NCBI RefSeq assembly: GCF_018691265.1
Contig: NW_024881322.1
Location: 11,335,989 to 11,399,988, forward strand
Reading direction: 5' to 3'
DNA from: Tyto alba
Taxonomy: Eukaryota; Chordata; Aves; Strigiformes; Tytonidae
DNA length: 64,000 nt
Part shown: positions 37,796 through 51,100 of the stretch, piece by piece
Layout of the letters: every line of letters begins with the position of its first letter
Numbering within the stretch: position 1 is the first letter of the stretch
Made by a program: the position numbers and the translations under genes
Notes under the pieces: generated by a model
Databases searched by the model: none
What the model was told of the DNA's origin: nothing
The model's input: the letters and a program-made list of their open reading frames with translations, nothing else

Positions 37796-40359
37796 GCACA
37801 ACACTAACAGAGAAATTAATTAATTCAGCTTTACAAAATTAATCATTTTAACATTTCTAATATGTGTAACTTTTCTCCTCACCAAAACCATTTGATGGTT
37901 TTGACCTGATTTCACAAGTGATGTTTGTATGTCTCCCCACAATTCCAGCACTGAGTGCGTTTACCCTTTGCCAGACTAATTTTTCTGGGTGGTACCTGGA
38001 GGTGAGGGCGCCCACACACCCCAAGGACCTTTGTTTTAGCTTTAGAGGAAGAGCAGTTTCTATGGAAACAGAGGCAGGGTCCCAGCCCAGATGGTCTGAG
38101 CAGCACCACAGGGACCCAGCTCTATCCAAATGCCAGCAGGTCCTGGTGCTGGCTGAGAAGATACACTTTCCGTGTTCCCAGACAGCTTTCTTGGGCCAGG
38201 AGTATCAATAGCTAGGGAGCTTTGCAAAGGTCAAAACTCAGACAGTGAATTCAAGGTCAAGATAGAAAGAGCCACCACCACCCAGATGCATATCTTTATC
38301 TCAGACTCAAGAGCAGGAAAGTCTTAAAAGAATAGGCACGTGGAGAGATGACCCAGAGCTCCCCTTAGTTTGCACAAATGTTCAACAAATATCACTAAGC
38401 TTAGAGAAAGCACTTTGGGTTGGGTTATTTTTGTTGTTGGTGGTGGTTGACTTTTAGTGGGTTTCTGTCTGTTTGTGGGTTTGTTGTTTGCTTTCATTTT
38501 TTTCAAAACACACCTGCACTTTATCTGCTTTTCCTCCTCCACAGGAGCTAATGGAGTTCACTCTGGCACACAACGGAGCTTTCTGTTTCAAAACCAAAGG
38601 TTTTTCTTCTGACTCTGCCATGATTTTTTTCTCCATGCCATGGCTAATTTCTGTCCAGATCCTCTGATGTATCCTTGGCAAAGCGCTCAGCTCTGCAGGA
38701 GCCAGGCCTGTACATGTGGCCTCTCCTGCACAGCCACAGCTCTACATCATTGCAGCCAGTGGGGCAAACGCACTAGATCCTACTCATTTCTGGTTTTGCC
38801 AAAGGTTAACAGAGTCAGAAGCAAGCTAGAGACTGGATCAAAGTGGAAACAATGGAAGGTGCTATGCCAAGTGTAGCTGAAGCAGTAACTGCGTTAGAAG
38901 ACAGAGCTTCAGCCATATACATCTCATCCCTAGTCTTTCTGGAGGCTAAAACATAGGGATGAAAGGGAGAGAGGTGTTGAAAATATCAGACCCAATTACT
39001 TCCATGAACCCAGGGCCAAAAAATCTGAGAGCATCTGAATTGGCCACTAAACCCACAGAACTGTGACAGTTTGCACCCATCAATAATTTGGTCACAGACT
39101 GTTTCTGGTTTGCTATACCTCTGCCTGCAGAGAAGCCTCTGCTGTGGTATACATGATGAATGCATATCATCACAGTATGGGCAGAAATCCAATCACTCAG
39201 GAGTGGACAAGGTGGTGAGAAAGAATATTTTAATTTCCTTTATGTTTGTTGGCTTTGAAAGTATTTGTATGGAAATAATTACTGTTTTATTTAATAATGC
39301 AGCTTCATAATTACAACTTTTAAAACAATGCTCTTATTCTCCAGAGAATCAGAAAAATGTGCATGTGAATCAAACTATATTTATAGAATATCCAGACGCG
39401 TTTCTGAAAAGGCAAGCAGAGGGAGATATTTGTGGATTTTTTCCTTAAATGCTTTGCACAGAGGCAGCAAAAAAAATCACTTATGTACTTTGTGTAACAA
39501 TAATAATTAACCCTTATGTAATCCAGCATAGAAACCCTGCATGGATACTGGCACAGAAAATTATATCAGAGGTCCTTGTGGGCTAGATGAGCTAAAGAAA
39601 GATTCAGTGATGCAAAGACCATAGCCAGCTCAGAAATCCCTCTACAACCATATCTACAAAGTGGGACTCAGCTCCCAGGGAATGCCCTACCTTGTTCTGA
39701 TCACATAGCAAGATGAAAGTCGAAAGGCTCACATCATTCTCCTTCCTATCATCTAGGAAAGAAATCCATGTGTGTGAACCTGGGGATATCCCCTGCATCA
39801 CTCACCACCCACCTGAGGGGATGAAGACTGCAGGAGACATCACATGCCTGCTGCACAAGTTTGCTATTAGAGGAAGGCTAAGAAAGGCACAACAGCAGCA
39901 CTTCGCAGCAGGATTGCTCAAAAGTCCAAATGGCAACCCTGAGCAGGTTTTTGCCTGAAAGTGCAGACAATCACAGGTATGTGAGGTCCCACAAATTCCT
40001 TCCAGAAAAGGTATTCCCTCAGAACAAGTGTCTTTGCACCCCAGTCCCTATTTCTTTAGGGCCCATTTGACCTAATGCTGTAACAGATGGGAAATAGTAT
40101 TTTTTTATCTCCAGCACTATACTCAAAACCTAGGGCATCAGGGAGCACCACATAGAGATGGAGTGAAATTACCAGGTCCATCCCTGAATCAGAGTTAAAA
40201 AACCCAGACGGACCTAGATTGTGTCTCTACGTAAGCAGAGAGAGAACGCTAACATACTTGGATTTCTGTACTACTAAGATGATCCCAATCCATTGTTATT
40301 CCAGATGATGGAGCACTGCCTACCCATTCAAAGTCTTACATTAATTTAAGATCTCCAAG

Positions 40360-40560
40360 CAATCCATACCTCCAGAACTGGACCCAGTTTGGAGCACTAT
40401 CAATGCTGAACACTATAAAACTCCTTCATGCACCTTACAGGTGATGCTCTCCTGTCAGATTCCTCTTGTAACACATTTCTTTGCATGTTCACTCTTCCCC
40501 TTCTTACAACCACACTGTGTTTCCCGCTCGTTAGTTGAAACCACTGTGTCCATATAACAT
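40360..40560 (-). mobile_element. Degenerate CR1 LINE fragment, thumb region of ORF2
   Basis: The minus strand at about 40428-40365 gives EGVL*CSALI and, after a frame change, PNWVQFW. These match the CR1 block [23 protein letters not shown]. The antisense DNA CCTCCAGAACTGGACCCAGT is the familiar CR1 form of this segment. Only about 75 bases are convincing, and the extension to 40560 is a guess from weak similarity. It has a stop and frameshifts, so it is a dead fragment. Confidence 0.45.
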
Positions 40561-42220
40561 CAGCAACATTCCTTGCTTTTGGAGAAAGCGTTAACTGATT
40601 TGGTGCTTGGTTGGAAAGTCTACATAATCTTTATATCAAAATAATCTCTCTTTTAAAATAGAAAAAAAAAATCTTCATATGCTAAAGAGAATATTGGACA
40701 TCTCTTCTCTCTGGTCCAGCTGAACTCTCTTTCTGCCAGAAGCAAGAAAGAAGGGCTCCATAGAACGCAGACGTATTTTCTCTCCTCCTTTCTTTTCCCA
40801 CTCATACCTATAGAGATATTTCTCTCTTGTGGTCATTTTTAAAAATGATAAAGAATTGTTTCCCTTCTCAGCAATGTTGATGCTGGCAGGAAAAGCACGT
40901 ATTAGCACACTCCTGACTGCTCCCATCCTTTTCCTGGTCAAAAGGCAGTATTTACAAGAAAATTCATGAACTTCCAACAACATGCTTTTATAAACTGGAG
41001 ACTGCTGGAACCATCAGAGCACAGGGACTTGGGCTCACTGATTCAGAGTTAGCCTCTGCACTTCATTTCCCAGCTAGCTGAGCAGTGTTGGAGTGCTCAG
41101 ACCAGCCGGGCTCTCTCCAAGCTCATGGCAGAAAATAAAAGCCACACTGCTCTATTTCTGTAACAGTAGCAGAGATCTTTTTCACATGCCAAGTTGTATT
41201 TTATGACTCCTTAGTTCAGCACCTGTGCCTATACATCAGCCCAGAATTCAAAAGTGTCTGTATCCCTACAGTTATTTAGTCTACCACCAAACAACTGCTA
41301 GCTTACTTTTGCGCATCATGTGCTAAGCTTGCCATTTGAAACAATCTGGGTACTCAGTGAACCACAGTACGCTGCCAGCTCATGCATACCACAGGTAGTG
41401 TGTCAAATTATATATTACAACTACCCATGGTACCTCTCATTTATAATATCACATCGCATTATGTCAGGTTACATTGTGTCAAGCCACATCATTTTCTCTG
41501 AAGAAAACTCATGTCAGACAAAATTGCAATGATAACTTCCATTCTTTTTTATTTAATTTAATATGAATGGCCCATCTGTAACAATACCAGTGGCCTCCCC
41601 CTTCTTCTGTCTCTGAGGACCTCTCAGAGATTTTTGTTTTCTTTATACAAATGCTAGAATAAAATGTGTAATTTCTCATCTCAAAATGCATGCTGCCAGT
41701 TTAATAAAGGCCCTGTCAACCGGTCCCTCAGGAATGTCTCCTGAAAGAGCAGGAATGCAAAAAGATACTTTATTACTTCAAATCAATAATATTAATATTT
41801 ACTGTTCTACAGTGCATCCATGTCTCATCCAAGTGGATTACAACACTTTGCAAACATTAGCTTTTCCAGAGACCTGCCTGAAACATAGGTCGGCCTGCAA
41901 ATCTGTTGGGGCAGCTGCCCTACTTGCTTGTTCACTTGATTTGCTCTGGAGCAATGCAGAGCACAAGCACACTGCCTGAAGCCACTAGAAGTGGGGATTT
42001 GGTGGGAGATCTGAGAACCAGTTCACATCCCCACTGTATCTTGCAGTTTTCCATGTTTAGTTACCTCTTTTTTTCTTTTCCTAACACTCCTGTTAGGATT
42101 GTCAGGACATTGGGTAAGGGACCATCTTTATACTTGACATCTGGCATAACAAGGTGTAATCTGGATACCTGACACACTGTAGAACACTAATTTTGTAATG
42201 CTGGAAGTACTAGACCATAA

Positions 42221-42240
42221 ATATATGCATATATATGCAT
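42221..42240. repeat. Two tandem ATATATGCAT units containing a 16-bp palindrome
   Basis: The 10-base unit occurs twice in direct succession. Bases 42225-42240 (ATGCATATATATGCAT) form a perfect palindrome. Confidence 0.9.
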
Positions 42241-42924
42241 CTCTTGACTGAATCAGTCATCTGCTCCAAATTAACCATGCACATAATCTGCATTTTCCTC
42301 CATCTTTGTTATAAATGGTTACACCTGCAGTCAGGCTGTAGCTATCCTTAACCCAAAGACCTTAGTTGTAAAGCAGATGAAGGGGAAATGCAGCTCCAAT
42401 ACAGCTTTCTCCACAAGATCTGTCAACTTGAAACTCTATGGTGACCTTCTTAATATGCTGCAACTGCTAACTCCAAAAAGGTCAGAGACCTGTGCAAACA
42501 ACCAGTTGTCGTCATCATGAATGGGAAGCCCGAAGGTGTAATGAGGGCTCAACAGCCAGCATCCCTCATCTTCCTTGTGGCACACCAGTGATCCCAGCCA
42601 GAGCACCTGGGCACTGCACTAGCAAGTGTGTGGGAGAAATCCATGAGAAAAGGAGAGTGACTGCCATCAACTGTATTTAAGATAACGATCACCTTAATCT
42701 TCAACAAGGTCCCGCACTGAGTTCTGCTACATTAATTTCATACATAATTGCCCAAAGCCTTAGACTTTATGCTCAGTATGCTTATTATACTGACAACTCA
42801 ATAAATTTCCTACTTGTAATATTTTCCGGTAACACATAAATTTTATCTCTTATGAAAACATACTGTGAAGAAACAGAGGTTACCACAGTTTTTATCTAAC
42901 TGTAATAGTGCACAGCATTCAAGT

Positions 42925-42941
42925 AAAAAAAAAAAAAAAAA
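42925..42941. repeat. Poly(A) run
   Basis: Seventeen A residues. A simple repeat. Confidence 0.9.
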
Positions 42942-43084
42942 TACAGAGTTTGCTACAGCTAAAATATTAAATAGCTTCAGTGTTTAAAAGGAATATACTT
43001 GCTGTACAAATCTCATTCTACAAAATTCATTCTTTAATTAGGGCCCTGTTGCTTGCTCATCCAACCAATATAATAATTTATCTT

Positions 43085-43108
43085 GGAATACTTTAAAAAA
43101 AGTATTCC
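43085..43108. repeat. Perfect 10-bp inverted repeat with AAAA loop
   Basis: GGAATACTTT (43085-43094) pairs perfectly with AAAGTATTCC (43099-43108) across four A residues. Pairing does not extend far enough for a microRNA-type hairpin. Confidence 0.9.
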
Positions 43109-43400
43109 TACTGAACAATAGGAAAAAAGACAACTAAAAAGACCAAGAAACGTGCAAGTTTTGCTCAAAGAGTACAGTAAGGCTGTATGTATATGGTACC
43201 AGTTTTTACTACCTATCCCTTGGGCATAGTAGATTAAATGCATTCTCTCTTCATAGAGATCATTTCTCATCTAAGAAAGAGCCCAAGAGACAGAAGAGGA
43301 AAAATTAAAAATTTTTTTAGAGTTCTAGCCAGTGAATATTTAGGTTTAAAATCTATACTTACGTTTTATGTAACAAAGAATGAGCTATACCTTCCATTTT

Positions 43401-43415
43401 ATAGATAGATAGATA
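43401..43415. repeat. (ATAG)n microsatellite
   Basis: Three to four ATAG units. A short tetranucleotide repeat. Confidence 0.85.
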
Positions 43416-44554
43416 TGCACACAGGGTTCCCACTGCAGTCAAGAGCACAGGATACAAATCATTTGGAGAACTTCACCATAAAGTATAAATTTGAAATTAC
43501 AGTACACCAAAACAAGACCAATGATTTTGGATACCTTCCAGAAAGATTAGATGTAAAAGACTAACATGAAAATGAGAACTGTGTATTTCTTCATTCGTCT
43601 AAAGGGGTTCTTTTTCTACACAACCAGAGTAAGCAGCATGCTTACAGAACAAGCGATGAACCGTTCCCCAACTTAAGAAGGCTTTAAATAAATAAGAGGA
43701 CAACAACTTTAGATAAAAGATTCTCAAGGGGAAACATGCACTCAAGATTTGGAGGTACTTGCTATACCAAGTCTCAAAAGGTATCAGGAAACCACAGGCC
43801 TGTAAAAACTGCCTTCACCTATGCAGGGAACAGGACAGCTTTTGCACCTACTTTGCACATGCCAAATCATTGCTGCGTGGTGCTGGTCACATTGCTCAGA
43901 GAGTTAGCTAGTGGTCAGTATTTGTGCAATGATTGTATTTATATTCTGGGTACCTGTTTTCAGACACACAGCCCAAGATTTGCAGAACCCATAATCACCC
44001 AGGACTGAAATAATAATACAACTAAACACATTTCTATAAAGTCCACAAAGCAAACGCTCAGTCTGGAGTTTAAAGGCTTGGTATCTCATATTAGCAGATA
44101 CTTAAAAAGACATAATCTAGCATTTTATAATTAAAAAAATAACATAGCCTCTACTTTCAGTCCTCTGTTCTCCAGCATTAGGGTGGAGACACTACCTTAC
44201 CTCTCAAGGCCATCATGAGCACTAACCAATTAATACAAGCGTTTAGACACAACCCTGAAAACCCTTGACATGCCCCTGGTAAGAAAAAGCCATTGAACAC
44301 CAGAAACGTGGTTTGGGTGAGGAGCCCAGAGCACAGCTCCCCAACCACATATGGGATCCACTGAAAAAGAAACATTGAAAGAGTAGCTACTTGGCAAACA
44401 AGATCAGTAGAAAACGGTTACTAGCCAAACAATTACTATTCACAGAGGCTAAGAACAGCATCTCATAGCTCTTGAGGGCTTAACCTTGTAGCCTTAACTT
44501 TTCTTTAAACCTGTGCCTGCTTTGCTATTTAATGAAGTTTCCTTCATAACGTTC

Positions 44555-44890
44555 CCCCCCTTTCAGAGGGGGCAAGAAAACATGGCGCCTGCCGTGTGAC
44601 CCAGAGAGCCCACAAGCAGGGGCACGCAGCCCCACCATACCTGAGCAGTACCGGACTGGCAAGGGGCTCCCTCAGCAGACCCAGACGGAGCAGGGAGATG
44701 AGCCAGGCCCTGGAGAAGGAGACATGGCTGCAGGCAGAAGACCAGGTCCCCCCAAGCAGCAAGACAAGCCACAAAACTGAACAGGAGCCCCCAGCAGAGA
44801 ATCCACAGCCCTGCCCGAACTAAAATGGGGCCCCTGGGCCATGGGCAGGGCCAGGGAGGCCCCAGGTGGGGCTGCTCAGGGCCGTTAAGG
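44555..44890. other. Sharp GC-rich island of about 335 bp
   Basis: This block is strikingly richer in G and C than the AT-rich DNA on both sides, and the change is abrupt at both edges. It starts with C7, an interrupted TTTCAGA, then G5, which can fold into a hairpin. It ends in a run of GGG triplets (a G-quadruplex motif at 44836-44856). It holds open frames on both strands (113 codons on the minus strand, 44563-44904; 75 on the plus strand, 44596-44823), but GC-rich DNA has few stops, and neither translation shows a known domain. CGTT lies just outside both edges (44550-44553 and 44883-44886), a weak hint of an insertion. It could be a mobile-element fragment, a regulatory island or an exon; I cannot tell. 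Confidence 0.5.
44836..44856 (+). other. Canonical G-quadruplex motif
   Basis: Four GGG runs separated by loops of 4, 2 and 3 bases (44836-38, 44843-45, 44848-50, 44854-56). This fits the G3+N1-7 rule. A further GGGG run lies just upstream at 44827-44830. Confidence 0.85.
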
Positions 44891-45184
44891 CTTATTTGTG
44901 CCACCAGGGATTCTGAATTTTTTTGAAATCAAAGAGCTGGGGAAAAGGGGGAAGCTGTTTCATTTTCTAACAGGGACAAAACAATATGTTTCCTCCAAAT
45001 TGCATTCTGAGAAATGGTTGACTCACCTTCATGCGCAGATTTCCTCACAAAAATATTAAGACCGAGACAGAGAGCTGGCATGGAGAATTTCAGCCTGAAA
45101 GGTTAAAATCATAAGTAGTGGCCAACAGAGTCTGAAAATATGAAGTCTTTAGCCAACTATACAAACAGCTTCTCTTCTGTCATT

Positions 45185-45204
45185 AAAAAAAAAAAAAAAA
45201 AAAA
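45185..45204. repeat. Poly(A) run
   Basis: About twenty A residues after CATT. No retroposon body is recognised. Confidence 0.9.
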
Positions 45205-45960
45205 TTTCTGTGAGGAGGGTTATGCAAAATAACATCATTTATAGCATTGCACTGCTAAATGAAGCTTGTTTCAATGCGGCTTACACCAGCTTGGCTTTGA
45301 TGTAATGCCACTGCTCCTGATTTATTCCAGTTCAAGGGAAAAATGAATCCACTTGTGTGTGTCTGGGCCTTTTTGTTATTGAACTCTATCAGAAAATACA
45401 TCAAAACGTCAGGACCGTATCAGCCTGTCAGCTTTACTTCTCAAAAGCCAGAGCGGTGCATCAACTCACAAAAGAGCTTACAGCTCAACAAAACTGTCTC
45501 TTCTTTTTTTCTTCAGAGCTTGACTCTTTTCCGATCCCCTCAGCAATGTGCATGGTGCACTCGCTTTGTGCACAGTTGCTGTTTGTATCAATAAAACAAG
45601 CCATAAAATTGGAGTCCCCCGGCACTGTGCTCGGAGGCCGCAGCAAGGGGAACAGGCAGCGGAAATGTTTGGCTGCGGTTGCTCGTGTCTCCTGCTGCTG
45701 CCCCCCTCAGCCACTCCAGCAGAAATGATCGTGGGACAACACTTGTGCCACGAAGCCCTTTTGGCAAAAGCCAGATCATTGGTCATTCAGCCAGGTCGAA
45801 AGGCAAGGGATGCATTTATCACAAAACAGCTCTGCAATGGCCATACCCTGGATGTTAAGCACCATCAAACCTCCAGTGCAGCTCCCTTCTTTGCAGAAAG
45901 GAGAAGGCCCGAATTTTTATTTTTAACAGTTTCCCCTCTAGAATTAAAATTTTAGTTTGA
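45205..45960. other. Moderate-GC block, possible conserved non-coding DNA
   Basis: This block is richer in GC and lower in simple repeats than its surroundings. It has overlapping open frames on both strands (for example 135 codons on the plus strand, 45548-45955; 102 on the minus strand, 45478-45786). None shows a domain, signal peptide or convincing splice pair. The overlap in several frames argues that the openness reflects base composition. A conserved regulatory element is possible, but a cross-species alignment would be needed to say so. Confidence 0.25.
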
Positions 45961-46093
45961 GTGGAGATGTCTGGAGAGAAAAGCTAGCAAGGAAAAATCT
46001 GGACTCTGCCTGAAATAGGGAGAGAACACTGTTTTGAATATATGCCTAAGAGCTTGTAGCTGGATAGATTTTTCTTGTTGATGGGTTTTGTTG

Positions 46094-46106
46094 TTTTTTT
46101 TTTTTT
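46094..46106. repeat. Poly(T) run
   Basis: Thirteen T residues. A simple repeat. Confidence 0.85.
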
Positions 46107-48067
46107 AATTTATTTTAGACACATTAACTTTTTATGATGTCTCTTGTGAAAGTGTAGTTAAAAATAAAATTGGAGTAAAAAGAAATATAGCTGTGTATCT
46201 TCCTAATAATATATTGAATTTATTCTGCAACAACGTAAATTTTCAGTGCTCCAAACACTGTCTCATCTTTAAAGGTCATTTTTGTTTTGATACTTGAAAA
46301 ACAAAAGGAAGAAGGTAGTATCATCTACTGTTTTAATCCTGTGATCTTAAATTTTAACCTTTTCTGACTATGATCTATAAATGGATGTAAGTTTCTACAT
46401 AATGAGCTGGAATCTCAGCAGATTTAAAATACGCATAGTCCACCAAGTTGAACTGAACTGTGCCAATTTATGTCTACTGAATTTCTGGCCCACCATTCAT
46501 GACCCTTTCAGCAAATTCTAACTAGCCTGATACATTCTTTCTCTGTTAATCCCCAATTCTGTAATGAGCAACATACCAGAAAGAGTCAAAACTCCATTCA
46601 GCTGGACCACATATTCCCTAAAATTCTTAGCAATGTGAAATAATAGCAGGAACCCAGGACATCCTCACTTTAACTTAAGGTCTAATAGCTTGAGCTATAT
46701 GGTTACTTATAATGTGACACTTGTTGAAAGGCTACAGCCAACATCTGACACTATCTTTGACTTTCAGCCCGGTCACGCTATGAGAATTTGCATAAGCAGG
46801 TAAGATATTTCATATATAATTGGCAGGCTCATGCTTCTCATTGGAAGAGGTAAACTGGAGAATTGCTTCAAAATCTTTGCTTCAAAGAACTACTTTTATG
46901 TCACTAAAAGTTGATGTTTTGATATGCTTACCTTCCTGACTCTATTTATATTAGCTTTACCACATGAGCATTTGAGCCTATACTTTGTTTTATTGCTTGT
47001 TTATATTTTAGCATGGAGCAAACTCTGTAATACCGATCCATTTCAGTCTAGCCACACGATATCTTAAATACCATACAAAACAGAAGAAGTTATCTCAGAT
47101 CTGGATATACTTGCCAGAGTTGATATATTCACTCATGCTATTAAGTCAACATTTATAATAACAATTCTTATTATATTTCATATCTATTATTATAAGATTA
47201 TGATCTAGCAGTGCCTGGAGATCTCAGAAGTAGCTGGTTCATCATGTAGTGTGAGAGACAGTTTTATAATCCTGGAGAAACCATCCAAAATTAATTTGGG
47301 TTATTTAAGCAGCTGCAGTGTACCTTCTAATTTCAGCCTCTGGACTTGCACCAGACGTCATTTGGAGAGGCAGAGTGTGAGATGGCAGAATATCATTTCC
47401 CAACAGTGATATTAGCTCATGTTTCTAAAGCAATTCTTAGTGCCTCCCAGACTAAACATCTTTAATGGCTGTCCCAAGAAAATAAATGGACCATGAGCAG
47501 AAATAAGACAGGTTTCAACAGAACAAGGAAATTGTATGTGAGTTTGAAGTCATCTGAGACCCAGATGGAACTGAGGGTTTAGGAATATGTCTCTGATCCA
47601 TGTTTGTAGATGGGTAATTGAAACTGTAATTCTGCTGAGTTTCAGCACTCTGTCATCATCTACATTTAATTTCACCCTCCAGGGTGCTTACTATAGTACT
47701 AAAAATCCATACTAATAGGAGACTTTACAGACAATACACTATAGCTGAATGAGAGACCCCAGAGCTGAAACCACAGAGAACTTTTGGAGAAGGAAAGAGA
47801 ACAATGGAGAAGCTTGTGATACAGCTAAATCACTCACCAACTTCTGCAAAAGATGTGCTCTGCCTTAACTCTGCTTTTTTTTCCAAACTGAGTAGATGCT
47901 GCCCTGCATATTTATTCCATGGATATTGCAGATGCATATGTCAGACACACAACTGTAAGAGACCGGTGTTTTAATATGTATCTTTAACACTGCTAAACAT
48001 CTGCAACAGCAACAAAAACATGACACCCGTTCTCCTTTTGCCTCTGATGCTAGAGCATAATAATAGG

Positions 48068-48123
48068 CTAGTATTAGGATTATATATACATATGATGATT
48101 ATATAAGAATAGGCTAATACTAG
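48068..48123. repeat. Inverted repeat with AT-rich spacer
   Basis: CTAGTATTA at 48068-48076 is the exact reverse complement of TAATACTAG at 48115-48123. The spacer holds TTATATA-type sequence that could pair further. AATAGGC also recurs directly three times around it. Confidence 0.7.
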
Positions 48124-51100
48124 AGAATAAGAATAGGCGAGCACATATTTCTGCATGAAAGGTCTTCCAGATATATCAGTGGCCATTTTCATAGTATGCA
48201 GCAGCTGCTGTTCCTGTTGCCTACGTACATGATACCCACTAGTGTAAGTGGCTTCTTGTCCCATCCTTTCCACGAGAGTTCAGGGACATAGACATGACCG
48301 AAAGCATGCCCCTTCTCTCCCTGACATTCAGCCTGTTTTTCTGCTCAGACTCTGACCTCTGCTGACAGCCTCCTGCCTCATTTCCAGGAAAACATCCACA
48401 GCTTGGGTAGCTCACTGGCAAAAATAATGGTCTGTGTACACACTCCATACTGCATATGAAAATATTTTTCCACTACTGAAGGAACAGGCAGGCCAGCCTG
48501 GAGACAGCAACATGGGAGAAAGACAACCATCCAGTGAAAAAGATCCAATGAGAGCTAATGAACTTCTAAAAAGTGGTTTCGCTCAATAAAAGTGTTATCA
48601 TGCTAAAAGAAAGTTTTGTGCTAGTGGAGGAGTGACTCTAAACAACTTATCTTTTGTAAAGGGTCCTCCTATTAGCAATCTCTCAACAGAAATCCCCAGA
48701 GGTGTTAGGAATCCTGTGCTTAAAATGAAAACTTTCATCATCTTGTATAAGGCTTTCCTTAATTTCAGCTGTGGCAGAGAACAATACTACCTTCCACAGC
48801 TGCTGTTTTTCTCTAGACCCTTAACAAGACCTCAGTCAAATCTAATACATATCTCACTTGCTCAAGGCACTCATAGACATTCTTTGGAGTGACAAAAAAG
48901 CTTTGGCAGTGATATTGCTGCATTGGAAGCAGATTGGTAGGTTCAATAAGTGTAAGAAATGCATGTGTGTGTCTGAGAGGTTTAAAAGAAAGCTAACAGA
49001 TGCCAGACCTGTTCTTACAATTTAAATATATCATGTGCAGGTAGAGAACCAGCATAAGAACACAATTAGTAATTTGCCCTTACAAGCTTTATATTTGCAC
49101 TGCTACCTACTCAGTCATTCGCATGCCCAGTGTGCACACACAGTTTAAGAGTCAGTCCTCAGTTTAGTCTTTATTATGTCTTGTTCTGCATTTAAAAGCT
49201 TGAAAACATTTTACGGGCCACTCAGCAATTCCAGGAACTGTATATTGTAGGAGAAATTAGAGCCCTGCTGAAACCAAAGGGAGTTTTGCCATGGACTCCT
49301 GTATCTCAGCCTGGGCACTCACTGTGAGCTAAACTGAGGCTGCAGTTACTGCTCTGGCAATTTGTAACTACAGTCAATGGAAGCTAGTGGCTAAAATGAA
49401 GTAGCAGGTGCCAAAAGCCACAGTTTCAGTTGTTTCTCAACTATGTCATACTCCTGTCTAAATACCCTTCTAAGAGACACTGCATTAGCAAAGTCATTAG
49501 CAAGTAATTTTATTTCCATTATATCCACATTTTCATCCAGAAATAGAGGAAAAAGGTAATCAGATCTCTTGCTCACCTACACACGCTGCATGTTAATGTG
49601 GTTGTTTTTTCCTTTGGTTGTTTTCTCAATGCTAGACAAAACACTCTGGCACTTATTAATAGCATATGAAACCCAATTCAATTGTACATACACAGAAATA
49701 CAAACCTAACCCTGTCTTATACTAAACTTCCTCCTCTGCTTTCAAAAAGATAAGGGGGGACATCAGAGTTGCAGTACAGATCTCCAGATGAAGTAGTCTA
49801 TTTGTCTGCTTACGCTGTGTTAAGAAAACACTCTTGGAATCCTAGAGCAATCAGCAGTGCTAGACCTGCTGGCCAAACTAGCTCACAGCAATGAGAAATG
49901 AGGGCATTTACCCAAGGCCAGATTCCAACAGGAGAAAGTGGGTAAATTGCACAAGTTGCTGAAGGAATTTGCTGTCCTGGGGCCAATGCAGGCTGGTGTC
50001 AGCTTGTAGTTTGCAGGGTCTACTCAGCTACAACTGAGGCTTTAAATCAAGGTTCACTTTGTATGTACTGATAAGTCAATATGACTCTTTAAACAATATT
50101 TTCATATTGTTTCATTTTATTTATTTGTTTTGGCATACGACTTGACTTCAGCCCCATTAACATCCTCTTGGCTACATAATGAGGCTGTCACAATCTAAAC
50201 TGACCATCGCTTGGGGCAGAGGTATAAAGTGTCTCATGAATAATTCTCTGGAAGCGCTCAGTGTCTGCTCAGTGCATTATGAACCACTAAATTCAAAATA
50301 CAAACAAATCAGGGTGGAGCCACTCCAAGCACTGGTCACCTCAGGCACATTTTGTTCCCTCTCTTGATCAAACAGATTCTGACTGTCACAGCTCAAACGC
50401 TGAGGTGGCCATAGCCTGCTGAAAAACCTTCCCGAGTATCACATGAATGCCAAATAGAGCCTTATACAAACCAAGGTAAAAGACATGTAATTAATTAGCT
50501 TAATGCTTGATTGACTGGCACTACCACACCAATACAGAGGATCAGCCATAGGAGCACAAATGAAACATCGATGTACAAGAGCACAAAAGTTAGTTAAATG
50601 AATACCTTCATCTGATGACAGACACTAGATATTTGCTTTCTCTTTATATCTTTGCAAATCTCTCTTTTATGTCCCATACTAAGTAAATCCACAGTATCTG
50701 TGAGGAATAGCCAGTCATATTCCACCAGTAAGTATGGAAAGCACCATTTCTTGAACTTAGAGCTAGCCACATTTCAGAACTGTTCAAAAATATTTGGGTA
50801 GGCATCTTTCAATGAAAAGTGATGGCTTCTGCAGGTACACACTGTTGCTGATAAACAACACAACTGGAAACACACCTTTTTATAGGAGAAAGAAAGTTCT
50901 CATCCCCAATTCCAGCATGGTCCCTGTGGGACACAGAGCTTGGCACCTTACGCTCACATCCTCCTCTGTGTGCTGCACCGCGAAAATGCGTCTTGCTAAT
51001 GAAACATGTGCCTTACATGCTTATACATCTCTCATCTTCTCCACACATTTTATATAGCCTACGCTTCCCTTTCAAATGGTTTAAACTATTCCTTGAGGAA

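Larger units (their letters stand above)
27221..40359. other. Unique AT-rich sequence, simple repeats only
   Basis: Thirteen kilobases with no recognisable gene. ORFs up to 121 codons (37134-37499, minus) lack known motifs and contain low-complexity translations of A/T runs. Simple repeats are listed separately. Slightly more GC-rich patches at 30480-31260 and 37980-38200 show no convincing exon. A DNA block at about 32230-32300 faintly resembles amniote interspersed-repeat sequence, but too weakly to call. Confidence 0.5.
40561..44554. other. Unique AT-rich sequence, no gene seen
   Basis: ORFs are at most 97 codons, without motifs. It contains small palindromes at 42225-42240 and 43085-43108, an A run at 42925-42941 and an ATAG repeat at 43401-43415. 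Confidence 0.5.

Noticed and set aside
39560..39610. TCAGAGGTCCTTGTGGGCTAG, like an old CR1 3' end
   Set aside because: The matching stretch is under 30 bases with no CR1 body upstream.
44563..44904. 113-codon minus-strand ORF in the GC-rich island
   Set aside because: GC-rich DNA has few stops. The translation is Trp/Pro/Leu-rich and has no recognisable domain or supporting splice pair.
45548..45955. 135-codon plus-strand ORF
   Set aside because: No domain, no splice context, and other frames in the same block are equally open. This is probably a base-composition effect.
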